Shown here: positions 56,546 to 64,000 of the stretch, in pieces
Position numbering within the stretch: the first letter of the stretch is position 1
Layout of the letters: each line of letters begins with the position of its first letter
Assembly (NCBI RefSeq): GCF_026745355.1
Contig: NC_079203.1
Coordinates: 1,741,249 to 1,805,248 of the forward strand
Source: Beta vulgaris subsp. vulgaris
Taxonomy: Eukaryota > Streptophyta > Magnoliopsida > Caryophyllales > Amaranthaceae
Direction of reading: 5' to 3'
DNA length: 64,000 bases
The notes under the pieces: generated by a model
What the model saw: the letters and a program-made list of their open reading frames with translations, nothing else
What the model was told of the DNA's origin: nothing
The model's database searches: none
Made by a program: the position numbers and the translations under genes

Positions 56546-57074
56546 TGTAGAAGTTTATGCCTTGAATATGATTGTGGAAGTGCGTCAAAATACGTCGAAG
56601 TATAATTTGGTGTACTGCCCGATCGGGTCGGGCGAGGCCACCCGATCGGGCCCGCAACGAGAGAGAAAGCTGAAGTGAAAGAAGTCTTCGCCTGATGGCA
56701 TTGGGCGTGTTCGCCCGATCGGGCGAAGTACCGTACTTACGACCGGGCGACTTCGCCCGATCGGGCGCGCAACGAAACTGGGGAGGAAGGAAATTACCGC
56801 CCGATCGGGCGGGTTCGCCCGACCCGATCGGGCGGCTGCCCGGTAAACGCGAAAACGCGTTTTCTAACGGGGAATATAAATATGTTATTTATATTCTAGG
56901 TTTTAGACTACAAAATTCATTCTTTTCTCTCTGTAATCTGTTCTTCTCATATAATAAAATATTCTCCCTCTCTCTGCCGTGGATGTAGCCAAATTGGTGA
57001 ACCACGTAAATCTGTTGTCTGATTTTATTGTTTTTGCATTCGATATTTGTTTCTCTCTCACGTCCGTTATAACA
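56546..57074 (+). repeat. 3' LTR with CCCGATCGGG cluster
   Basis: Starts TGTAGAAGTTTATG after the purine tract and ends CCGTTATAACA. Six exact CCCGATCGGG palindromes lie between 56618 and 56835. TATA-like AATATAAATA follows at about 56873. No 5' partner is left in this window. Confidence 0.8.
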
Positions 57075-57356
57075 CCACTGAAGATACAAAAACTTGGTAT
57101 GACCGGTGAACCGAATTAATCACAAAAAAAAATCTGGTTTGCTAATTTGGTTTCATACATACATTAATTGGTTCTGTAATAATTTAAGATTAGATAGCGG
57201 CTCAGGCCTATTAAATAGAGAACGGACTACCTTTCTCAATGTAGTGCTGCTATGTAATTGTTAACGTACAAGACAACAGTGGATTCCGTGCACAATTATC
57301 TAAAAATTAGTGCATCTTTTGCTAGAGATTCACTACGACTTTTTGTAGAAGGGGTG

Positions 57357-57795
57357 TGACGCAGTCGGAAAGTATGGAGAAAAGCAAGCGCTAATCTCGA
57401 TTAAGAACAGATAGATTTACAAGCGATAAATTTGTAAAACTCCGGAATCCACCAGAAAAGAGTATGAACTCTGTGATATTATTAAAAGTCAAAAACTGCC
57501 TCCAAACATTGACCTAATAATGTTTAAATACATAAAACAAAACCCTAATATGTAATTAAGGAAATAATAAAATTCGAAAATAATTAAAAAGCTGATTACG
57601 GGCCTTAAACGGACCCGGATGGCCTAAAATGCCTATAGATCACAGTATAGCAGTGAGTTTGACTCGTTGGGCCGTTCCGCTTCCGAAAAGGTGTCACAAT
57701 AGTCAATCGGACTCCGTCGGCCCATTTTCCGCAAAACAGTTCAAACCTTTTGTCGCAAATCCTTTTCGAACTTTTCCGCCAATCTGCCTACGTCA
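57357..57795. mobile_element. Solo LTR, copy B only
   Basis: 439 bp with ends TGACGCAG...CTACGTCA (inverted TGACG). A perfect 5-bp duplication GGGTG (57352-57356 and 57796-57800) flanks it. Copy A shows the single uninterrupted site near 45749. No internal retrotransposon sequence is present, so it arose by LTR-LTR recombination. Confidence 0.85.
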
Positions 57796-58079
57796 GGGTG
57801 GTTCCCCACTTGGGTGACAAATATTTCAATTGAAACCGACCGAATTATATATTATTAGAAAATATTTGCTTTCATTGAAAATCAAGTGTCCTCTATGGAA
57901 ACAATAGAAGAGGCAAAGACCAAGTATAGAATTCAACTATTATTGCTGGAAATACAAATATTTATCTTAGGGTTTCGCACTTATTTAGTAGTTCCGGAGA
58001 CACGCATACATGTCTAAGGCGAAGCAATGACTAGACACATTATTACACAATGCAACTATATGCATTATTGATTGATGGA

Positions 58080-59048
58080 TCACACAAATGAATCTTCTAA
58101 AATTGCTAGCTCAGGGTCTCCAACACCACCTGCAATATCAGCAGCTTTGTTGATATAGCTCGCAACCATTGTAGACGTACGACTATTTGCGTCATTGCTC
58201 TTGTACTTGAGCAGGATCACATCTATTTTTATGTCGCTTACCAAATTCCACTTCTTCCCCGCGATATCAATGGGTGGGCTAATAGTAACACATTGATTAG
58301 GCACTTGCTCGTTCGATTGATGGACAGCTTTTGAGATCTTTCCCCACTTGTTCTCCAGATCTATCATTTTAGTATCTGGTTTAAAATGTTTACTTAATCC
58401 ATTATTGACGACCAGAGTCTCAATATACTTGAATCGCACAGCCTCAGAAACCATTTGGATACTCGTAAGAAGGAATCGAGCCTCCTCCGCAGCTGACACT
58501 GGTTTTTTGGGGTCATAGAAGGCTACAATTCTCTTCCGTAATTCCTGAAGCCCCAAGTCAAGGCCCTGCCTAGAGCCGCCCACTGCCTCTATATGATTAT
58601 AGTTGCTGTCATATTGAAGTGTTGGTTGATTATCCTTCTTATCAAAAAGCTTAGACCTTGCAAATTTAACATCTAGCTCCTTAAAGAATGTGCCTTGAGT
58701 TTGGCCACCAACACGATAAGCCACCAGATACACATTATCAACTCTTATGGCTAAGGTGACCCATTGTGCTGCGGTAACTTTAAGATCCACATAAACATAT
58801 TCCGCGCCTGCTGGTAAGGTTGCTCGTGTCACTAGAATGTTGCAAGCCTTTGTTGCTTCCAATCTTTTGCGTAAATTTGTCAAGAACTGAGAGTAGCCTT
58901 TTGTACCGCTGTTGAGGTCATATGTTTCAGTAGGGTAAGCACCCAAATGAAGTTGTTCCTGCCTGCTAACTTCTTCTAGTGCTGATGATGGTCTCATTAC
59001 TAAGATAATGCACCAAAAGCATACTGTTGCAGCTATTCTGTGTGCCAT
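58080..59048 (-). CDS. Type-1 ribosome-inactivating protein, copy B
   Basis: Intronless rRNA N-glycosidase gene; 322 residues from the Met at 59048 (MAHRIAATVCFWC...). I prefer this start because it opens a classic signal peptide ending near RPSSALEEV; an in-frame ATG at 59102 would add 18 residues. Counted from that upstream Met, the active-site residues are Tyr125, Tyr168, Glu220, Arg223 (QMVSEAVRFKYIE) and Trp253 (ENKWGKISKAV), all kept. The signal peptide suggests secretion or vacuolar delivery, which keeps the enzyme off the plant's own ribosomes. Relative to copy A it lacks 18 bp near the C-terminus (the GHQLFS region) and stops five residues earlier. About 87-88 percent protein identity to copy A by eye. 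It looks intact and is the best candidate for a working gene in this window. Confidence 0.9.
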   Translation of the reverse strand: MAHRIAATVCFWCIILVMRPSSALEEVSRQEQLHLGAYPTETYDLNSGTKGYSQFLTNLRKRLEATKACNILVTRATLPAGAEYVYVDLKVTAAQWVTLAIRVDNVYLVAYRVGGQTQGTFFKELDVKFARSKLFDKKDNQPTLQYDSNYNHIEAVGGSRQGLDLGLQELRKRIVAFYDPKKPVSAAEEARFLLTSIQMVSEAVRFKYIETLVVNNGLSKHFKPDTKMIDLENKWGKISKAVHQSNEQVPNQCVTISPPIDIAGKKWNLVSDIKIDVILLKYKSNDANSRTSTMVASYINKAADIAGGVGDPELAILEDSFV

Positions 59049-59134
59049 CTTCGTACTTTTACTCTTTAGCCCTATAAGTATATATGTCAAAATGTTAACC
59101 AAATATCTATCAGCTCATAACATATACTTTAATA

Positions 59135-59515
59135 TTTCATCCATCTCATGATATAGTGCTCACTTTTCATTTTTCACATAAATTAAAAAAATATGGAATT
59201 AGTAGTATGATTTTCAAAAAATGTATTTAGTGAAGTGCTTTTTTGATACTTTTGTATTGAAACTAGTTTTTTATTTTCTTTTTCCTTGAAACAAGATCAA
59301 AAGGAAATAAATGTTTTTTTGCGATGGTGTTAAGCAATAAATGAGGTCACATGTTTTGAGAGAAAAGCAGTAGGGATATTTTGAAAAGTTTGTGTATAAA
59401 TTAATGATAATTTAGTCCAAATAAACTGATTAAAAAAAGAAAATATGCATAACATTTGGGACAATCCAAAAATAGAATGTGAGCACTATATTATGGAATT
59501 AATGGAGACAGTATT
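59135..59515. mobile_element. Old Stowaway-like MITE upstream of RIP copy B
   Basis: TCATCCATCTCATGATATAG and complementary ACTATATTATGGAATTAATG at the other end give inverted ends; the orthologue is at 48190-48565. It begins within about 90 bp of the RIP start codon and so probably supplies or overlaps its promoter. Confidence 0.6.
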
Positions 59516-59693
59516 AAATAAAGATATACTTGCCAGCAACAATAGAAACGATGTACTTGTACTTGGTGGAAAGATGCTAGTATATGATGACAAGAATTAT
59601 ATTAAGGCAAACATCATTTCAGAAAAGAGGTAAATGTTAACATACAACGATCTAACCTGGCCTGTCTAATCACTAGCGACTTCATCTATAATA

Positions 59694-59993
59694 CTTCCTC
59701 CATTCCAAATTAAATGTAACAATTTGGATAACACATAAGGCAAAATTTCTTAGGGCCGGTGAGAGTAAGAAAAAGGTAAGGGCATGTGACTAAGTTAATA
59801 AGGAGAGAGAAAGTGGACCATATAAAAAATAAGGGCATGTAACTAAGTTAATAAGACTTAATTAGTTTTAGTAATGGTATATTCGTAATTTTACACTCAA
59901 AATCTTTACCAAGAATAGAAAGAAGTAAAATGTTGCATCTAATTTGAAATTGCCATTTTTAGAAACCGTTGCATATAATTTGAAACGAAAAAG
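59694..59993. mobile_element. Stowaway MITE (shared, copy B)
   Basis: Inverted ends CTTCCTCCATTCCAAATTAA / CTTTTTCGTTTCAAATTATA with TA duplications. Orthologue of 49423-49721. Confidence 0.8.
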
Positions 59994-60159
59994 TACTGCC
60001 TTTATTTCTTTCTTTTTCATCGATATTGTGTAACTTTCAGTTTGCTAAAGTAGAGTTTGACCAATTATAAAAATTTGATATTTTTAAAATACATGTGTAG
60101 AGACGAACCTTAGAAAATTAAACATAATTATGTTTTTTTTTACGTATAAATCATGAATA

Positions 60160-60405
60160 GCATGCTCATATCATGTCTTCTTCAGCAAGACATTCAACCC
60201 AACTGTACCCCACCTACCTTCGCTCGCGACAAGCTTTAATTGGATCGGATATGTAATAGTTAGTTTGTGTTTCGTAGCGTATGTAAGAGCATATGCAGCT
60301 CCTTTAGAATTTGTTTGCTTTGTTTTATGTTTGGTTGTATTAGCTTTAGGATGTACTTTCTTTTTTAATTAATGTACGTTTTTCCGATGTCAAAAAAAAT
60401 AGATA
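60160..60405 (+). mobile_element. LINE 3' tail, copy B only
   Basis: Ends TTAATTAATGTACGTTTTTC, CGATGTC and a poly-A run at 60398-60405. Copy A lacks it at 49893-49912, though about 20 bp of the target also differ. Same LINE family as 21868-22208. Confidence 0.75.
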
Positions 60406-60594
60406 GAAACAACAAGTGAAAATGCAAGTGTCAAGGTTATAGTGTGAGCCATTTGTTTCTAATTAGCGTTAAAACTTAAAATTATTGAGAAACCGATGGA
60501 ATACTTAATATTATAATGAATCATATATTTTATTGCGTGTTACAATAGTCAATTATTTGCCAAACAAGCTTCTCAAAAGAAAAAAAAAACTATA

Positions 60595-60830
60595 CTCCCT
60601 CTGTTTCAAAATATAAGGCATTCATGCTTTACGAAAATTTGCTTTTTACCACAAATATCTCTCAAATACGATAAATAAAAATTATAAAAATTATACCGTT
60701 GGATTCGTCTTAAAAATTACTATAATAATATTATTTTTTAAAATTTTCTATCAACATAAATTAAGAGTAATTAACGGTCAAAGTTCAACCTCGAACATCG
60801 TGCGTGCATTATATTGTGAAACGAATGGAG
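60595..60830. mobile_element. Stowaway MITE, copy B only
   Basis: Ends CTCCCTCTGTTTCAAAATAT and complementary GTGAAACGAATGGAG with TA on both sides. Copy A lacks it (about 50097). Confidence 0.88.
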
Positions 60831-61119
60831 TATTTGCCAAACAAACACCTATAAAATTTAAACATCACTTGGAGTGTTAATCTATAAAAGCTATTAGCCA
60901 ATAGCTAACAACTACACCAAAATGCTAATAACTACTACAATAGCTAACCACTACCATACACAGAATTTCATATCTTATTCGTCTCAATTATTATTGTCAA
61001 TTATCATCCAATCCCAAATTTTAGAATTACTAATAAGCATTCGGTATTCCTTAAATCTTTTTATTATGAAGACTAATTTTGATTCCGAAAAAAAAAAGAA
61101 AAAGACTAGTTCGAATATT

Positions 61120-61555
61120 GGCCCTGTTTGGCAAATATAGTTTAAAATTTAGATGTAAGAGTTTAGAGTTTGTTGTTAGAGTTTTAACTTTTTGTTCAAC
61201 AGATATGACTGCTGATTTGACAACTTTTTTATACATGTGTTTGGTAACAATTAACTAATTGCTAAAAGTTTATTACCATTTGTTTGTGTGGAATGACATT
61301 TATAGACATTTTAATACATATATATAATATTATTATTAGAGACGAAAAAATCATTTAACATATTTTTACCTAATCCTCTAAAGAAAAAGCTCATCATATT
61401 ATGAGCTTTTTCATTTTGAGAGTTTTTATTCCAAAACTCTCTCTAAAATTCACTTTTACCAAACACCCTTTTTATAATTTTGACTAATCAAAATTCTAAA
61501 AGTATTCTAAAACTCTCTTTTTGCTCCAAAACTTTAACTACGGTCAAACACTCCC
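61120..61555 (+). mobile_element. MITE-like element (shared, copy B)
   Basis: Orthologue of 50390-50800: GGCCCTGTTTGGCAAATATA, a central AAAGCTCATC...TATGAGCTTT palindrome and CCAAACACCC near the right end. Confidence 0.6.
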
Positions 61556-61764
61556 GTAAGCTACACATGTGGATGTGGAAGAGGAAGGTGAAACTTTTTC
61601 TTTCCCTTTGAAGTAAGTTTACATGTTAATTTTATGGTCTAATTTGAACTGATCTTTTGGTTAGCTAGATCAAACTTCAACTATGATGTTATACAATGGA
61701 GCATTCGGACATTTAATTAGTAATATAATATGGACATTATGAAATTTGTTTAGCGACATTTGAT

Positions 61765-62230
61765 TGTTAAACGTCGTCTCAAAAGTACTTAGAATCGCCC
61801 CAAATTTATTTTTATAGACTGTTTTACCCTTCCTCTTCTCCACGCACACCACCCACCACCACCTGCCACCCCGTGCAACCACCCGCCATCACCTACTCCC
61901 ACTGCCACCCGCCACCTCCTCCACCACCCACCTGGAAGCAGTGGAAATTTTTTTAGGGTGATGGGCGAATGTTTGGCCAGGATGTTCGCTCCATGTAACG
62001 AACTTCCAGGCCAGATGTTCGTCCATCTCCTTAAAAAAATTTCGACTCCTTCCAGGTGGCTGGTGGGTGGTTGTGGCAATGGGGTGGTGGTGGTAGGAGG
62101 TGGATGGTGGTGGAGTGAGGTGGCTGGTGGTGCGGGTGGTTTTGGAAAAAGGAAGGAAAAGGTTAGAGATATAATTTCAACTTTTTTTAGGATGATTGTA
62201 AGTATTTTTGGAGCGATGAATAGAAATTCA
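61765..62230. mobile_element. Fold-back element, copy B only
   Basis: The two halves are inverted around about 62000. Left CACCTGGAAG, AATTTTTTTAGG and GGCCAGGATGTTCG pair with right GATGTTCG-, CCTTAAAAAAATT and CCTTCCAGGTGG. The outer ends carry TACTTAGAATCGCCCC and complementary GGAGCGATGAATAG. Copy A reads straight across (52090-52110). Related to 53834-54260. Open frames inside come from CAC/GTG-rich composition. Confidence 0.7.
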
Positions 62231-62615
62231 GTGACCAGACTAAATAATTCTATAACCAAGACTCATTTTTTTTCAAAGGAACAAGACTTCGTTATGTGTA
62301 CCGAAATGAGAAAAAAAAAAAAAAAAAAAAAAACTGTATTAGGACTTAGGAGAAGGAAAATATAGACAGGCAAAAGTAGACTCATAGGAAAACTACTTGA
62401 AAATTTCATATTTCTAATTAAGAGAGAAACTTACAGCAATTCACAGAATCACAGCATTGAGGGTTAAGTTGGAGGGAGACTGAATTGCAGCTAATACGTA
62501 GTAGAAACTAGAAAGGTTTGTGGGCTATGACCTATGGGTGATTCAAATAAAGGATAACCATAATGATAACTTAAATAGGAGAGGGGATAGGTGGGACACA
62601 ATAATTAGTATTTGG

Positions 62616-62744
62616 ATCCTGACGCTGTTCCGAGTTAGTATTGTTTTTAAATTTAATATGTATTTTTTTTCCTTTGTCATTAAAATAAATTAAGAAAAAC
62701 TCAACATTTAAAAGGTATACATATAATAATATAAATACTTAAAT
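62616..62744. other. Flank beyond the duplication, no feature
   Basis: Homology with copy A has ended; AT-rich. Confidence 0.5.
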
Positions 62745-62845
62745 CATGATTAAAAGTTGGTTGAGATGGTAATTGTGTCATTTATAATAGAAAAAGTTAG
62801 GGGTTCAAATCTTGTTACAAGCTAATTTTGTTTTTTTTAATTGAC
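62745..62845 (+). mobile_element. SINE-like, tRNA-derived fragment
   Basis: TTGGTTGAGATGGTAA resembles an A box region and GGGGTTCAAATC a B box, about 45 bp apart. A T-rich tail (TTTTGTTTTTTTT) follows, as in Au-type plant SINEs. Confidence 0.5.
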
Positions 62846-63252
62846 ATAACTTATGTACACATTGGACAATTCTAATGGAGTAACAGATGTGCCACGTGAC
62901 GTGTATACATTGTCACGCACGCCTTAAGCTTTTAATATATTTACTAGTTTTTTTTTTCCCGGACGATGCCTCGGGTCAGTTATAATAAACAAATATGTTA
63001 TTATTTTTAAATTTCATAATTTATCTTGCTACTTTTCATATGTTTTGTCAATTAAAAAATTGAAAAATTCACGTCACAATGTAATAAATAAAAAAATTTG
63101 AATTGTTTGATTTTGAAAACAATACCTTAATGGCCCGTTTGGATTGATGGATTTCATTTGAAATCCTGTAATTGGGTCAAATGTATTGTTTGGATAATTT
63201 AAGAATTTGGATTTGTATTTGGCCCAAATCCAAACCACTACAAAAACAATTA

Positions 63253-63508
63253 CTCCCTCTATTTTTTTTTATCATTCTCACTTTGCTATGCGCGTCTCCC
63301 AATCAATGCACCTCTTTGAGCTTAAATATCTTTCGTTATATATTAGTAAAAATTATAACGATTGAATATTAATAATGTACTAATTGAGACGAATCAAATA
63401 AGACCCACATGACTATGTTTTTTCTTATAAATTGTGAAACAATTAGAAGATTCTCTCTAGGTATGCCAAGATTCTAAGTGAGAAAGATAAAAAAAAAAAC
63501 AGAGGGAG
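63253..63508. mobile_element. Stowaway MITE
   Basis: Ends CTCCCTCTATTTTTTTTTAT and complementary AAAAAAAACAGAGGGAG with TA on both sides (63251-63252, 63509-63510). Confidence 0.9.
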
Positions 63509-63510
63509 TA

Positions 63511-64000
63511 CAACTTTATGAATTTCAAATTACACCTAATTTCACGTCATTTCAATTCCTTCATATACCACTTCTACTGTGTTCTTTATCCCTAAATTTG
63601 TTTCTCTCTCCATCACTGACCCCAACCACCACAACTCTCTCTCTCTCCTCCGTTTCCATCATTGCCCTGCCACCATAATTCTCGCTTTTCACCATTGCCA
63701 TCAGCTTCTAAATTCTTAAGGTTGTGATTCTTCCATTGTACCACCGCAAAACATCTCAATTTTGAGCAATTTGGAAATAAATTTGGGCATTTGCAATAAT
63801 TTTTGCCTGATTTCAAGCAAGTTTCAGGTTTCAAAGCTTCAATTGCATCCGAATTTAAAAATTTTGACAATTTGGTAAGGTAAAATCAGAACTTTTCATT
63901 CTAAATAATCAATTGGGACAAAAATAAGGGTTTGTAATTCCGAGTAAAAACTTTGATTTTAATTTGTAATAAAAAAAATTGCAATTCGAGTGAAAAGGAA
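63511..64000. other. Leader-like sequence at the window end, gene not recognised
   Basis: C/T-rich stretch with CTCTCTCTCTCC at 63630-63650, then T-rich sequence with a possible donor (TTTGGTAAGGTAAAAT near 63874). It may be the untranslated first exon of a plus-strand gene beyond the window, but no coding part is seen. Confidence 0.25.

Larger units (their letters stand above)
55420..57074 (+). mobile_element. 3' fragment of a Ty1/copia element with its 3' LTR
   Basis: Begins in RT at the catalytic motif (LVLYVDDILIAA) and goes on through RNase H to the end of pol at about 56393. A purine-rich tract (AAGGTGGAGATT, 56534-56545) and an LTR (56546-57074, TG...CA) follow. The 5' two thirds are missing. 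It abuts the left edge of segmental copy B. Confidence 0.9.
57070..62615. repeat. Segmental duplication, copy B (partner 45430-52450)
   Basis: Homology starts at ACCACTGAAGATACAAAAAC (57074) and ends near AGGAGAGGGG (62585). It contains RIP copy B. Insertions seen only here are a solo LTR (57357-57795), a LINE tail (60160-60405), a Stowaway MITE (60595-60830) and a fold-back element (61765-62230). Confidence 0.93.

Noticed and set aside
29663..59102. A joint NLR-RIP defence gene cluster acting as one system
   Set aside because: The genes are more than 8 kb apart, on opposite strands, separated by transposons, and the NLR is broken. Proximity alone does not support a functional unit.
61789..62365. 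Overlapping open frames on both strands of 130-156 codons
   Set aside because: They lie in the CAC/GTG-rich arms of a fold-back element and read as low-complexity proline or glycine/tryptophan runs.

Overview
This is a repeat-dominated stretch of plant nuclear DNA. Two neighbouring intronless type-1 ribosome-inactivating protein (RIP) genes and a CC-type NLR resistance gene point to a flowering plant. Tandem type-1 RIPs would fit Caryophyllales, but that placement is an inference. No complete, undamaged housekeeping gene is visible. Almost everything else is transposable elements, many with readable target-site duplications (TSDs), so much of the insertion history can be read directly.

Layout. 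29-620 (minus) is a nuclear copy of mitochondrial DNA carrying the 3' end of ccmFC and part of its group II intron. 640-21700 is an old Ty3/gypsy-like element (minus) split by three CACTA transposons nested inside one another: 1249-19030 (TSD CCG), 1420-17433 (TSD ATA) and 2252-13407 (TSD CTG). The CACTAs encode no visible transposase but carry plant gene fragments: a malonyl-CoA:ACP transacylase exon, a TIC32-type dehydrogenase exon and a fragment that may be PRD1. 21868-22208 is a LINE tail. 22807-28872 is a complete but decayed Ty1/copia element (minus, TSD AGGCG).

29663-37671 is an NLR gene on the plus strand. A defective copia element (31921-35085, TSD AAAAC, LTRs that differ only by two single-base gaps) sits inside its P-loop codons, so the gene is broken, probably recently. 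37672-45420 holds a SINE-like piece, an unclassified segment dense in TGTACA, an LTR-like piece and a degraded copia fragment.

45430-52450 and 57070-62615 are direct copies of one segmental duplication, each with one RIP gene on the minus strand. Comparing them shows empty sites for a 293-bp SMART retrotransposon, a Tourist and a Stowaway MITE and a Mutator-like element in copy A, and for a solo LTR, a Stowaway MITE, a LINE tail and a fold-back element in copy B. Between the copies lie a relic of the NLR 5' end and a 3' copia fragment.

The most unusual pattern is that four unrelated LTR promoters each carry a CpG-rich, palindrome-packed block directly upstream of the TATA box, each block built from a different repeated motif. 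RIP copy A has lost the start codon used by copy B but stays open through an upstream in-frame ATG. The genes do not form a pathway; RIP and NLR are both defence-type genes, but no functional link is shown by the sequence.
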